NCBI RefSeq assembly: GCF_022376445.1
Contig: NW_025955186.1
Location: 1 to 61,877 of the forward strand
Direction of reading: 5' to 3'
DNA: 61,877 nt
From: Fomitopsis serialis
Taxonomy: Eukaryota; Basidiomycota; Agaricomycetes; Polyporales; Fomitopsidaceae
Shown here: in pieces, positions 10,020-23,888 of the stretch
Numbering within the stretch: the stretch's first letter is position 1
How the letters are laid out: every line of letters begins with the position of its first letter
Translations under genes and position numbers: made by a program
Notes under the pieces: generated by a model
Databases searched by the model: none
Seen by the model: the letters and a program-made list of their open reading frames with translations, nothing else
Told to the model about the DNA's origin: nothing

Positions 10020-13000
10020 CTACGCCTTCCCGCCCTTCTTGTCCGCCTTCCACTCCTTGAAGATCCCGTCCAGGCTCTTGTACAGCAGGTGCGACGGCAG
10101 CGAGCGTATGATCTCGCCGACGCGCTCCTCCACCTCGTGCTTCCCGTTCTCCGGCGACACGCGCTTCGCGTACTCCACCGCGAGCCGGAAGACCGCCAGC
10201 ACCGCGAGCGAGACGTGCGTCTGCTGCGCGCCGTGCGCCGCGCCCGGCGAGAGCGCGGTGAGCAGCGGCCCCGCGAGGTTCGGCGACGCCACCGCGGGCG
10301 TCGCCTGCTGGAAGCCCGTCCCGGACCGCTCGCCGCGCACGAGCCGCAGCAGGATCTCGAGGATGTTGTCCGTCTCCGTCATGTGCGTGCGCAGGAAGCG
10401 CTGCCGCTCCGTCTGCTGGCCGATGTTCGAGTTCTGCGCCCACGTCTCGAGCACGGTCCAGATCGTCGGGGCCTGCGGGCGACGTGAGGGTGAGATCGGG
10501 GATGGAGAGGATGAACTTGGACGTACGGGGTCGGGGTCGACGACCTGGATCTTCTTCTCCCAGCCTTCAGCTGCGTCGCCGGCTACCCAGAACATGCGGC
10601 CGAACATGCTCTTCAGCCACTCGTGGACGTCGCCGGACTTCACCCAGCGCGGCTCTGACAGCGGGCGTTGTCGATCGAGGTGCACGATCAGCGTCACCTT
10701 GGTCGGAAGCGCGGCCTTTGAGAACGGCGGCACCGTCGGATCAGCTTCTACATCTTCCGACATCTCGAGGGGCAGGTATGATGCGACCGACTCAGAGTAG
10801 GCTTCCATCTATAACAAAAAAAAAACATGAACACAAGACTGAATCATGCAGAGATGTACGCGCCATGATACCCTTGTATCCCCCAGCATCATCTCTTTCG
10901 ACGTTGATGCACGCCTCTATACGAGCCTCGGCTCGGAATACTTTCAACGAGTCGACGATCTCAGCGTCAATCACCATTCTACGCGTGCCCCCAGCGTATG
11001 CAGCGGAGAGACGGTTCGCAGACGCGACACGGCCAGCCTTGCTGGCTTGCGAGCTAGACGGATCGGGAGCGTACGGACCCGCGTTGGAGAACGAGGATTC
11101 TTCGCCCTGATACGGAGCGTCGTCCGTGGGCTGCGTTTGATCCATGGAAGGCGAACCGGGCGCAGTGGCTTCGCGCTCCAAATTTTGGCCCTGTGCGTCT
11201 GTATCGGGCACGGTAGAGATGAGAGAATTCGTAGCTTGCAATGGCGCAACTCCAGCCTGAGCATCACCGTTGGGAGAAGTGTTAGTGGGACCGATAGCAG
11301 AAGACATGGATGCAGAATCCGCGGAAGCAGGAATGCCAGGAGACGCAGATGACGGTGCGGGTGCAGAACCATTGACAGCATTGCCAGACGGGTCTCCGGC
11401 CTCTGAAGAAGCGTTAGGGCCGCTGGGCACCGCATTATCTGGGCCAGGTGCAGCTTGTGAGTCGACGGACATACCGCCCTGCTCGGCAGACGGCGCATGA
11501 TCATCATGCTGCTGTTCGCCTGAGTCGTGAGCACCCTCGTCGCCGCCCATGTGATACTCGTCATGACCCTCTCCTTGGACGTCATCATAGCCAGAATTGT
11601 CTTTATAATGAGAGAGAAGGAATCAGTGGTGCGAACGCAGCCGTTCGAGCGTGCTCCGCGTCCGCACTGCACGGGCCCGAACGAAAGAGGGAGCTTACCA
11701 TATTCGCCCTCCGCGTCTGCATCAGGATCATGATACTCGTCGCCATTTTCATGGCCCTGCCCCTCGCCCTCCCCTTCTTCGCCGCCAATGGCAGCCATGA
11801 GCCAGTCGCCCTCGCTGGCTGTTTCCTCGACACTCGGCGCGACGCTATCGCGGCCGAACGCCGTTTCAGTCCCATCCACACTAGCAACGTCGTGCTCGTG
11901 TCCCATCTCAGACGAATGCGGCGCCGGCGGGGGAGGACCACGACCATCCTCGAGATCCCCGTCATCATCCTCCAGCTTTTTACGCTTGCCCTTCCGAGAA
12001 GTGGAGGGTTGGGCGTACGGAGCGTTAGAAGAGATGAGATGCGAATCGTCAGCAGTCACAGGTGTGTGGAAGTAAATGCGAACCCGCGACGGCGGAGGAG
12101 GCAATATGGCCGTCGGCTCCGACTTAATGGCAGAGGCCTGGCTAGGGCCGGAGACATCTCCCGACCCTGACGCTGCACCTGTAGCAGGCGCGTCGGGCGT
12201 GGCAGCTACAGGCTCTGTCTTGACAGGAGAATCGCCCGTGCTTTGAGCACCCGCACCTGCAGTAGACGAAATAGAAATCGGGACGTCCTCCGTCTTGACT
12301 GGTGCATCGGCAGCATCAGACTTTGCGACACTCCAACTCCAAGAAAGCTCGGATATCTCGAGCCCGACGACCTTAAAATCGGTCAGCGTGCGTCGATTCT
12401 CCTCCTTCTTACCAGACGAAAATCCGGTAGAGGTTACGCTCGCGTTGTCTCTACCGTGAGTTGCATGAGCATCATGCCTAGCTCCACGCGTAGAGTGCGT
12501 GAAGCCTTGATTGCGGCCGCGAAAGCTACCGTTGTTTGAGTAGCTGTTCTGGTGGTGTTGGTGATGATGCTGCTGCTGCTGCTGTTGGTGGTGGTGCGGT
12601 TGCTGCTGATAGCCTTGCTGGTGGCCTTGCTGGTGGAAGCTACCACCACCGTTGAACGACCCACCTCGACGATTGTCTCGGTTGCCGAAACCACGGTTCG
12701 GGGCGTGGCCTCTGAAGCTGCCACCGCCCTGTCCACCACCTCCGCCTCGTCCACCCATGTTGTATCCACCGCCCCGTCCACGAGCGCCACCCCTGATCAT
12801 ACCCGTCTGCCCACCACGACCGCGACCACCCTGATTGTTGCCACCACGCCCGGGATTGAAGCCTCCGCGGCTGCCACCCATGGGTCCACCGCCACGGCCA
12901 AAGCTCTGGTTTCCGGGACCCTGTGGCCCCTGTCCGAACATGCCTTGCTGCTGCTGCATCGGTGGAGGCGGCGGCGGTGGCTGGAACTGGGGCGGGGGAG

Positions 13001-13667
13001 GCACGGTTCCACGGTTCTGGTTTGGCCCATCGAACCGCTGTCGCTTCGCGGGAGGCGGCTGAGGGGGCGAGCCATGATGGAAGACTCGATTGTTTTGACG
13101 CGGCGGCGGCGGCCTCTGTTGCTGCTGGAAGAAAGGCTGTTGCTGTTGCTGTTGGAACGGAGCCGGAGCGACGGGGGGCTGATACGGCGCAGCGGCCACC
13201 TGGGGAGCCGGGCCTCCTTGTGGGACGTAGGGCTGCTGGTACGCTCCCGCCTGGGGCTGATACGGATTGTACGCCGGCTGAGGCGGAGGAGGCGGAGGAG
13301 GCTGCGCTACAGGCGGCGGTGGTTGGAAGTGCTGCTGGGGCGGGTGATGTGGATGCTGATGTTGTTGCTGCTGTTGTTGCTGCCAGTTACGATTCTGCTG
13401 GTTGCCGTAGCCGTAGTTGGCGTACAGCGCAGACTGGTCCGCGGGAGGTCTTGCAGTGGCAGCCTGAGCCGCCTGGGCGGCTGCTGCAGCTGCAGGCCAT
13501 TGCTGCGCGGTGTATGTCTGTGCTGCCTGGTTGTGTTGTGCTGCTGCAGCGGCTTGCCAGTACGCGGAATAATCAGGCTGCGCGGGCTGAGGCGGCGGAG
13601 CACCTGGAGGTAAAGGAGGTTGCTGAGGGGTATACGCAGCAGTCGTGACGAAGGGGTTTTTGTTCAT
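10020..13667 (-). CDS. Large Q/P-rich, RGG-box protein of unknown function
   Basis: Four exons (13667-11699, 11600-10903, 10808-10527, 10472-10020) give an in-phase protein of 1133 residues. The second donor (GTCGAA) is weak and chosen by phase. Residues 1-200 are rich in Ala, Pro, Gln and Tyr with poly-Q runs encoded by CAG/CTG microsatellites; residues about 230-360 are an RGG/GRGG region (RGGNNQGGRGRGG); then comes a His/Gln tract. A more ordered block follows (TLTDFKVVGLEISELSWSWS), then an acidic Glu/Gly/Asp region. The C-terminal 230 residues look folded: VTLIVHLDRQRPLSEPRW, WLKSMFGRMFWVAG, and a final SLDGIFKEWKADKKGGKA. RGG and prion-like regions are typical of RNA-binding or condensate-forming proteins. 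I do not recognise the C-terminal fold, so function is left open. Confidence 0.72.
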
Positions 13668-13970
13668 CGTCGCCGCTAGAGTGCCAGAAAACTGAGATCA
13701 GCGGGGATCTCCAACTAAGAGAATGAGTAGAATAGGCAGTCGTCGTGGGCGATGGCGACGTGGTAGTCGTCGACAAAGGTCGGCAGGTTTTGCATCGTAG
13801 CGGAGTAAAGCGGGACGTCACCCAGCGTCACTCCGTGACACCGCCTGAGATTTTGCGTCACGCTGCACGGCTCAAACCAGGATGTCGAGGCAAAGTACGC
13901 AAAGGAATAGTACATATCGAATGAGAAGTAAACACAAGGCAGACGGCACTGTTGTCGTCGTCTTCTACGA

Positions 13971-15515
<1,545 letters not shown>

Positions 15516-15742
15516 CGTGTCGAAACCGAAGAGCGATCGAGGTGAGGAGAAAGGCTAATGTAGCTGTTATTGAAAGTAGAGCCTGTGCTCGGCCCGCTCA
15601 TTTGCGCTTGGTGTGACGTCACGTGGTCGTGACATTGAGCGGGGCAATCGAGTGGACGAGGACACTCGACAAGACCACCACCGCTCAGACCAGTCTCAGA
15701 CACATCGTCTCTTCATTCACCTCTCAACTATTCTCCTCAACG
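15516..15742. promoter_or_regulatory. Shared divergent promoter, KRR1 / NCBP3-like
   Basis: Only 227 bp separate the two start codons, so both genes must draw on this stretch. It contains TGACGTCACG at 15610-15619, a perfect CRE/ATF-like palindrome core. No clear TATA box is visible on either strand. Confidence 0.6.
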
Positions 15743-16949
15743 ATGGACATCACTCCAGGGGTCTCAGACCTGAGCGTGGAGACGCTCTCCTACGACGACA
15801 CTACGCCATATGACCAGCTCCCTCCTCCACCGCCCATTGAACCTGGTCGCGCTCAGCTCGCCGACCGCATCGGCAACACAAAGGTATATCTGCTCTCTGA
15901 AACTACGGGGACGCGGCTAGGAAAGGTGCGCTGGTAGAGTGCCTCACGGAACCCGATTCAAGAACCTAACGAGAGAGTCACCGACGACTTGCTCGACGCG
16001 CCTAATGGGACGACTTGTAGCGAAGACACGAGGATGCTGAGGAGGGAGGAGACCCGGAGGGAGACATAGAGATGGAAGAAGGTTCTTTACGCGCTCGACT
16101 GTCGTGTCCGGTCTGTCTGATGTATGTCCAGAATCGCAGTACAGAGACAATGCCATTCTGCTGAGAGGCACGCCGATCTCGCATCTGCCGACACAAAGCA
16201 TATTCGCCTACTCCACCCACTTCGACTCGCGCCCAATGGCACTTGAATGGATTGACGACACGACGTGCATCCTCGTCTTCCCTTCGAAAGCCGCAGCGCG
16301 GTCCGCCCATCGTCTATTGACGAAGTCCATCGCGGAAGAGCCGTCCCTCGAGGATGGCTCTGTCACCGCAAAACCCATCCCTATCACGCTCTGGCCACCC
16401 GAAGACAGGATCAACAAGAGTCTCGGGAAGAGCGAAGGGCTCAAGGGCGTTATCCGCATGCGATGGGCCCTGCGGCAGGACGTGAAGAAGCGCGGGGCAA
16501 AAAGCGAGAGCGAGTTCTACAAGAAGTATGGGGAGAAGGCCGGGAAGGTCGGCCGGGACGCTGAGGACGAGGACGGAGACGAGGGGCGGCAGCGGAAACG
16601 GCGGAGGGGCGGGGAAGTGGAGGATCGGTTGGAGAAGGGGAGGCTGGACGAAGAGCTGGATTCGTTCCTGTCCAAGGGAGAACGACCTGCGAGCCCTCCG
16701 TCGAGGATGCGCTCCGACCACATAAGGTCGAATGGGAAGTCGCTCCTGGAGCGCACGTCCGCGGTGCCCACACGGTCGCTCGCGGACCGTCTCATCGCCA
16801 ATCTCCCTCGACGTGCGCGTTCCCCGCGGCGTGATAGACGTGGTGGGCATGAGGAGAGGACGGAGAGGGAACGAGGAACACCACGGCCACGGAAGACGCA
16901 GCAAGAGCTTGATGCGGAACTCGACGCATTCTTAGACTCGAGAGGTTGA
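15743..16949 (+). CDS. NCBP3-like nuclear cap-binding subunit with FoP-type C-terminal repeats
   Basis: Three exons (15743-15925, 16021-16081, 16132-16949) give 353 residues in phase. The second donor (GTTCTT) is weak. The N-terminus is QLADRIGNTKVYLL; the central block RDNAILLRGTPISHLPTQSI plus ALEWIDDTTCILVFPSKAAA is the RRM-like signature of NCBP3, including the WIDD and ILVF elements. The middle is charged (RQRKRRRGGEVEDRL), and the C-terminus carries two LDxELDxFL motifs (LDEELDSFLSKG, LDAELDAFLDSRG), as in the FoP/CHTOP duplication domain. NCBP3 proteins join the nuclear cap-binding complex and mRNA export; LDxELDxYM motifs bind export and methylation factors. A decayed fragment of this gene lies at 6590-7050. 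Confidence 0.85.
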
Positions 16950-17418
16950 TCTACAGCCTACTTACACGCTAAATTATCCCCTTGTTCCTTATTTTATCCC
17001 CCCCCCCAGTTCAGTCTTCCCTGATGTGACTCCATTTTGTATCAAGTTGTACGACGCACGACCATCCTGACCTCTGTATCGAAAGCTACCACGCACTAAA
17101 GTATGTCGCCGAGCCTGTCATACTACATGGTGTTGAACTGCGGCATATTATGCTCGTTGACACTTCGCAGGTGCGGGACTGAAAGGTTGACGAGAGATGG
17201 CACGGTGAGAAGACAATATTGAGAGCCATTGACTGCACAGAACTTGGGCGGCACGCAACGTCTATGCTGCCGAAAGTAGTACATATGCTTGCCATGTGAA
17301 GCTGAAGCTGGACTTTGAGTTCAGACTCGCACTGGACTCGCACATCCACAGGCTTCATCGACATCCCTCTGAACAGCGCCATCGCCTCCGTCCTAGCAGT
17401 CAGGCATTCGTGACCGCT
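16950..17418. other. Intergenic region
   Basis: This contains the 3' flank of the NCBP3-like gene, with a run of nine C at about 16999-17008, and the promoter of the next DUF6697-like gene. No GACGCG motif is present, unlike the first array. An open frame continues upstream of the chosen start, so the first exon boundary is uncertain. Confidence 0.45.
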
Positions 17419-19023
17419 ATGATGTTGTCTCAAGATGACCCAGATGTCAAGGTCACTGCAATCAACCCTGAGTGGCAGGCTGGTACTAGTAGTAGTACTC
17501 AGGCTGGTACATCGACGCACCTTGACGATAATCGCAACCTCGGTGCTGCGTACGCATCACACGAAAAGAAGGAGGATGTCTTTGACAACTCTATTCTATC
17601 TAGGGCTCGGGGGCTCCGTAATATCATGAGCCATATACTCTTGTTCACGTATGAACAAGTGCGCCAAAACCGAGATAAGGAGTTAGTGGCGACTGGCAGG
17701 AACAGCGGTGGGCCTCATTGCATCCCTGTACAATTGCTACGACTGTGCTAATGCGCCATGGTCCCATCGAACAGGTGGAAAGACAGAACCGACTGAAGAT
17801 CCCGATCATTGGGAGAATGCGCAACCAGCTCGTAGTGGGACGAGCCGCGCTCTATCTGACGAGCAACTCCAGGCAGCCGCGTCACAATGGAAGAACGTAG
17901 TACACTCTACTCTCATCCATATCATACACCTCTGACGGCCTCGGGATGCTCACAGCCAATCGCGAAGATCAAAAAGGACTCTCAGTTCACATGGAGAGTC
18001 GTCGCCGACCGCATCAGCGTGGTCGGACTCGAGCGCTACCCAACAGGGCTCGACGAGGAAACGCTCAAATTCATATTCAACCGACATTACCTTCATCACC
18101 TCTACGGCGGTAGCTTCGTCGACACGTTTCCCCGGCCTGAGCAGCTCAAGGTCCAGTTTCACGGCCTCGCTGACTTCATGTGTCTCAGACTCGACTATAA
18201 CCCTCACGCACCCGTCAATCCTGGAGACCCCGGACTTCTTTTCACCTACAGATCCGCCGACAGACTGAGGAACTGCGCGGGCGGAGTGAACCGGGTCTTC
18301 GTGAGGATTCAAGCAAGTCCAGCCCTATGGCAGTATATGGGGCAATACCGGTTGTACCAGTCGGAGCCACTCACCAAGGGCGAGTTTGCCAGTCAGTCTT
18401 CGATGGTATGCCATGACACCCTGCTCAATGACATGCCCTCATCACTCACTCGCAATGTATCTCTTGCCACCCAGGTTCGCAAGACGTGGGCCAGGGACGT
18501 ATTGAAACGATCGAAGGGTGACGACATTGCCGTCAGGGTACACCTCCGAAAGACACACGGTAGAGAGCCATCCCTGGGGGAAGTAAACAGGGTGCTTCAT
18601 GACAAGCAGAAACTGAAAGCCGCGAAAACTCGGTTGACATGGGCCGATGTCGTATCTGCTTACGAGCGAGGTGAAGAGGTGGGTCGAGCGGCCAACGGTT
18701 AAACCATGGATGCTCATTGAACACCCCAGGAAATCCGAGTCTACGCAATGAAGTGTGTCGCCTACGATGTCGATTTCCAGCGCACCCTTGCGCGCAATTA
18801 CAAGCACTTCACGCCGCCCCAGCAAAACTCGAAGTCCGGCCCACGCACGAAGGCTGCGGTAAAGCGCAAGCGCGACTCGTCCGACACGCCGGAGCCGTCT
18901 GAGTCCGATGGTGTCGTTGATAAGGAGGGAGAGGAAGAGGAAACATCAGAGATTGAGGAGGCGCACTACGAATCAAAGGGTACACAATCTCGCACTCGCA
19001 TCAAGCGGGTGAAGACAGAGTGA
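17419..19023 (+). CDS. DUF6697-like protein, third copy in the window
   Basis: The ATG pair at 17419/17422 begins MMLSQDDPDVKVTAINPEWQ, similar in style to MSDDSERAIKVEQ of the other copy; an in-frame ATG at 17296 is possible. Exons are about 17419-17710, 17776-17897, 17956-18404, 18475-18678 and 18731-19023. The core is QFTWRVVADRISVVGLERY, LYGGSFVDTFPRPEQL, NPHAPVNPGDPGLLFTYRS, WQYMGQYRLYQSEPL, then VRKTWARDVLKRSKGDD and LTWADVVSAYERGEE, and finally EIRVYAMKCVAYDVDFQRT with a basic then acidic tail ending KRVKTE. Exon structure is conserved with 4398-6028, but the N-terminus and promoter differ, so this is an older duplicate. Function is unknown. Confidence 0.78.
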
Positions 19024-19738
19024 AGCGTACGTTTTATATACTCTTTGCATTTCAGTGTTGTTGTCATGTTCTTGTGTACTTATCGTTTCGATGGTTATGC
19101 AGTCCGTCAGTGTTGACTCGGGACATGCTTCGCATGGGGTTTTTGGTTGCGATGAGGATGTATAGCGACAATATCTGCTGACGTTACGTGTGCACGAGTC
19201 GGTAGGCTTTAGTGCTAGCGGGTGTTAGCGAAGACCAGACAATATTAACCCAACGTGTGTTGCGGTAAATCACCGTCCGAGTCGAATGTCAGGGTAGCAT
19301 CATGGAAGCCCCGGAGGTGTACGTCTCCTCTGGGCCACACTCCGAGTCATGCTGTAGGCTCCAGCTTCACCCTGTGCGCAACATGCGGGCGCATGTGATG
19401 GAGCGCATCAATCATAGGTGTTGAACGTTTGGGAGAACTTACGACATCAAATAGGTGAGCTTCCAAGCAGTACACGGAGTACGTACGCCCTGCGATGCTC
19501 GCGAATAACAGGAAATGCTTGGACTCCATCTGCTCACTTAGCTCGGGCGCCGAATCCTCCAGCCGGTGCGAGCGAGTGGACGGCATGCGTCCCAGCGAGC
19601 TTCATATGGACAGATTGCCAATGTTTGCTGCGTATAGCAACGTTCAGGCCGAGAAGTGGAACCGTCGAAGGGACTGTTTTGTATCACATATGGCCAGCGG
19701 GTCGCGGCTACGTTCAATCACATTCGGTACACGGCCTG
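19024..19738. other. Convergent intergenic region
   Basis: This is the 3' flank of two convergent genes (the DUF6697-like gene and GH20). No gene recognised. Confidence 0.5.
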
Positions 19739-21955
19739 TTACCAGTCAAGGTCACATTCATACGGCCGCAGCGCGCACCACAGAGGCTGCAGGGGGATCG
19801 AGCGCACACCGCGCTGCTGCATGCGGAATGACACGTCGTGCAGGCGCGGAAGTGCGGCCGTGCCGTTGCCACCAGCCCCGCTCCAGAACACTTCAGCGGA
19901 GGCGGCAGCGCGGGGCCAGATGATCGGGTCGAGATTGTCAGGCCCCGACTGTTCTGTCCAAAGCAGTTGCTGGCCTGAACGATAGCTTAGCTTTGAGAAT
20001 CTTGCCAGATGAGCGGGTATGTAGTAGACTCACCACCCATGATTTGGGAATACTGGTCAGACGTGAGGTTGGCGAGAGGATCGAACGTGTAGGCATACTG
20101 CCAGGTCTTGAAAGGATCGCACCAGCTGTTGCTGAACAGGCGATGCGGATTAGAGAATGCTCTGGACAGTTGCAAAAGGACTCTCACCCGGACGGGTCAC
20201 CACCGACCCACTCGCCAGCGCCGCAGTCCTAGACACGGGGATGAGTAAAGGGATACACAGTACTTATTATATCTGCAAAACTTGCCAGATAGAAGTAGTT
20301 GGACGCTGCGTGGATGACCTTGAAGCCCTGGTCTGCCACCGCCTTGACATCGTCCGAAGAAATCCAGACCCTACGGAATGCGTTTAGTTTCGTGCTATGT
20401 CACTCATCGTATACTGACAAGATTAACGTGTCGGTCGATAGCGACAGGTTGTAGTCGAGCACCATCTCTGTAGCGCGATGCCAATGTCAGTGTCGCGTTA
20501 TCTATCCAGGAGCTCCTCTTTCATACCTTCCCATACGGCAGGTGTCTTCCCCGCGGCAGCAAGGGCGCCATGTGTCCCATGAACGTAGTCCGTCAGCGCC
20601 TCGTTGAACGTCCGCCCCGTGCTATTCAGGTCATACTGTGTCTCTTCGTCCATGTCGTAGCAGTACGTCTGGATCTCGTCGCCGCCCGTGCTGATCATCG
20701 ACGACGGGAACATCTGCGCGACCGCCGTGAACAGCCCCGCACTCCAGTTCGCGACCGTCGCGTTGGCGAACCGCAGCTGGCCGGCGGGTGGCTCTGCATG
20801 AATGTTCTGTGAGCGCGTCTATGGATAGGATGAACGAGGTTTCCTTACCACCGGCGTTCGATGCCCATGGGCGAGCTAGGTAGCATGCGACGAAGTCCGG
20901 GTGAGATTCGCCGACGATGGAAGTATGACCTGGGGTATCAATTTCAACCATGACATCGATGCCTCGCTGGACGAGACTCGAAATATTAATTCTACTCTTC
21001 CTGATCACATACAGAGAGACCCACCGCGCCTGCATACGAGACGATGTATTCCACATCGCTCGGACTGTAGATCATCTGTGGCGAGTAAGCGCCGTACTCG
21101 GAAAGCTCCATGTAGCCCGGGATCTGCAGAGGGAAGCTCTGGCTGTCGGAGATGTGCCAATGAAATTCGTTGATCTGCATAAAAGCTGGAGCACTCAAAC
21201 GTACTCAGCAAAATGAAAGTGGCACTGACCTTGACCAAACTCATCGCATCCAGTGTCCTCAGTATGTCTGATACCGGGAAACTATGGCAGTAAGGTATGC
21301 GAGTGATACCTCAGTATAGCGGATAGGACGAACTAGTTGCGCGCCGTATCCAGCATGAGGCCACGGTACGGCTGCGATAGTCAGTATCACTACTGTACAT
21401 GCCCAGGCTGTCGAGACGGCGAGCGCGTACGTAGGCAGGCGCATCCTCGATCTGGACAGGCGTGTTCACCGCGTATACAGTGTCTTCGTATTCATACCAC
21501 AGTTGTTCAAAAGTCGTCAGACCTCTGAGAAGCCCGAGAGTAGATGTCGCTGTAATTGAAGCAGCGCTACCGTTGGACGGGACGGTCAGCGTGTACGCCT
21601 CATCTCTGGCCTCCAGAGGCTTCTGAGCCTCGACAGTGACCGATGCGACTTCAGACCCAGGTTCGAGAGACAGCGTGAGTGTAGACAAGTACGCCGCCGT
21701 TTCGAACGCGCTGACATCGCCTGCGCCGCGACCCAGAACGAGTCGGCCCAAGTTGTCCGTGAAGAGATGGGTTCGCGTCCGGAAGATCGCGTCGTATAGG
21801 TCCTGGGGCGGTTCAGCAATGCCAGAGGAGAATACAACATCGAAGTTCTCGGACAGGCGGAGGGCAGCCGTGCCCTCTGTGAGGTCTCGAGGCAGCGGCC
21901 AAAGAGCGCTGACCTGGGCAGCCACCGAGAGGACAGACAGCAGCGAGATCTTCAT
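19739..21955 (-). CDS. Secreted beta-N-acetylhexosaminidase, GH20
   Basis: Eleven exons sum to 552 residues with consistent phases. The start at 21955 gives a signal peptide (MKISLLSVLSVAAQVSA), then WPLPRDLTEGT and the GH20 N-terminal domain (YTLTVPSNGSAAS, TFEQLWYE). The catalytic barrel follows: PYRGLMLDTARN-YFPVSDILRTLDAM, INEFHWHISDSQSFPLQIP, RGIDVMVEIDTPGHT, then ISTGGDEIQTYCYD with the catalytic Asp-Glu pair, KTPAVWEGM, and a terminal WTEQSGPDNLDPIIWPRAAA and LRPYECDLDW. It removes N-acetylglucosamine from chitobiose and chitin oligomers outside the cell or in the wall. The intron after YFYL (about 20229-20285) begins GCAAGT, a GC-AG intron. It is divergent from the methyltransferase gene. 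Confidence 0.92.
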
Positions 21956-22202
21956 CTGATCGACTCGTACACCTCGACCGTGACTCCTGCGCTCGAGTGG
22001 CACTCCTCTTTATACACCGTCTGCCAGCTAGACCCATCAAACAGTGCCGTTATCGAGACCACATGCTCCGCTTCTGCTGAAGATAGCCCGGGAATTGCTC
22101 TCTCGTGGTCTCGAAATACATCGACACGAGTTCTGTGCCGCGCAAGTGCCGCGAGTTCATTCAAGACATTCGCCTGGAAGTTTTTTCCCGGAGGCCCGCA
22201 CC
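21956..22202. promoter_or_regulatory. Shared divergent promoter, GH20 / methyltransferase
   Basis: 247 bp separate the two start codons. A TATA-like TTTATACA element near 22010, read on the minus strand as TGTATAAA, could serve the hexosaminidase gene about 55 bp downstream. Confidence 0.5.
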
Positions 22203-23299
22203 ATGATTGACCTCGTAGTGGAAGAACAGCTGGATGAGCTCGACCCCCTCCGGCACCTTCGCGACGACCCCGACCTCGACGCTGACCGCGCAGGCATCGT
22301 GCCGGCCCAACCGCCGTCCATCCTCGGCCAGACCATCGGGCTCGTGTTCGCCGGCCCATCTGCAGGGGAGGTCGACGGTGGTGATGTCGCGATTACGCTT
22401 TTGGTGGATGCGTCCCCGGGGTGCGGCGGGATTGCTTGGCCCGCAGGGGAGGTATGTGTTATGCGGGTCTCTGAAGGTTCACGGGCTGACGTAGAGTGCG
22501 GGATAGGTGCTCTCGCGGTACATCGCGCGCAGGGGCTCGCTCGAAGGCCGGACTGTGCTAGAACTCGGAAGTGGGACGGGCCTTGTAGGGCTCGTTGCAG
22601 GGAAGATGGGTGCAGAGGTGTGGATCACGGACCAGGCGTGCGTCTCATCTATCCTTGTCAACTCTGCGCATTCGCACCTGGAATGGCTGATCCAACCGAT
22701 CTTGTGCAGACCGCTTCTTCCTATCATGCAACGCAATGTAGCCACGAACGACCTCTCCTCGCGTGTGCATGTCGCCGAGCTGGATTGGTCTGTCATCCCC
22801 TTTACTTAATATCTCTCCTGTTCCGGATCGTGCCTTCTGCACATCACTCTACATGTGTGCTAACGCTACTCATAGGGCAGGGGCTCACCGCTCCCACAGG
22901 ACATCCCGCGCCCATCTCTAATCCTCGCCGCTGACTGTGTCTACTTTGAGCCTGCATTCCCCTTGCTCGTACAAACTCTCGCCGAGCTCGTCCCGCGTGG
23001 CTGTTACGCTGATTACGGCGACAATGTAGAGGTGCTGTTCTGCTACAAGAAGCGGCGAAAGGTATGCACGAAATTCGCAGGCTCGTGTCCGCTGATGGAG
23101 AATAATTGATGTAGGCCGACAAGCGGTTCTTCACGCTGTTGAAGAGGGAGTTTACTTGGGCTGAGGTGCGTGTTCCATCCTCGCTGTCACCGGTGCTCAG
23201 ATAGAACGCCTTTGCCTTTTGCAGGTCACGGACGACCCGGACCGGGAAGTGTATGCTCGCGAAGCAATATCGCTCCTGCGGCTCACGCGGAAATGCTGA
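22203..23299 (+). CDS. EFM6/METTL21-type protein-lysine methyltransferase
   Basis: Five exons are traced: 22203-22451, from 22507, then about 22717, 22885 and 23116 onward, with a last piece to TGA at 23299. The protein starts MIDLVVEEQLDELDPLRHL, then QPPSILGQTIGLVFAGPS and DASPGCGGIAWPAGE, followed by VLSRYIARRGSL and the SAM-binding motif VLELGSGTGLVGLVAG. Next are AEVWITDQA, LPIMQRNV, LILAADCVYFEPAFPLLV and a C-terminal CYKKRRKADKRFF. This is the seven-beta-strand methyltransferase family 16 layout; the GCGGxxWPAG element fits fungal EFM6, which methylates elongation factor 1A. The closest subfamily cannot be settled by eye. One acceptor is placed by phase (GGGCAG|GGGCTC near 22880). It is cytosolic by family. 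Confidence 0.82.
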
Positions 23300-23888
23300 A
23301 CGACGTCGTCACGAACCTAGCAGCGTGCGATATAGGGTAGGTCTGCTATTGCGGGGCACTCGGAAGAGTGTTCGAACTTTGAGTTCGCCAGAGGCGGGAC
23401 GTCGAATGGGAAATGGGAAGTGAAGGAACATACGTGTATGACGTACGTGTACGATACGCAGAATCTATTAACACCGGAGTATAGTGGCGGAGGACACTAA
23501 GGACACGCACACGGGCCGTTGACACGCTGCTTCACGATGATGCTTAAGGTTTTGCGACTGGCTGGATTGCCCGAAAACAGGAGAGGCGGAAGTCATACTC
23601 GTGAACAATATCTCGCGGCGGCTGGTTTCATTGCATTCAGGACTTTGCTGAGCTTGATGTTCAAGCTAAGTGACCAAAAACGCAACATGAGTCAACACAC
23701 TTGTGAGGAATATCGTTCAAGTGCAATTCTTTCTATGAATGCATAAGGAAACTCACTACCTCTGGCGGGCGACTGAAGGTAAGAAGTATGCAATACGAAT
23801 ACAGACGTTATAGATTACATCGTGAGTTGTGCGTCGCTTCATTGTCTGTTGATACGACGTGTGCCATCTGAATGAAACGATGCGTGCG
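23300..23888. other. Convergent intergenic region
   Basis: This lies between the methyltransferase stop and the stop of the first F-box gene. Open frames here show no recognised domain. Confidence 0.5.

Noticed and set aside
12552..13613. Plus-strand open frame of 353 codons inside the Q/P-rich gene
   Set aside because: It is the mirror image of CAG/CTG repeats and RGG coding sequence on the minus strand; Leu/Arg-only composition.
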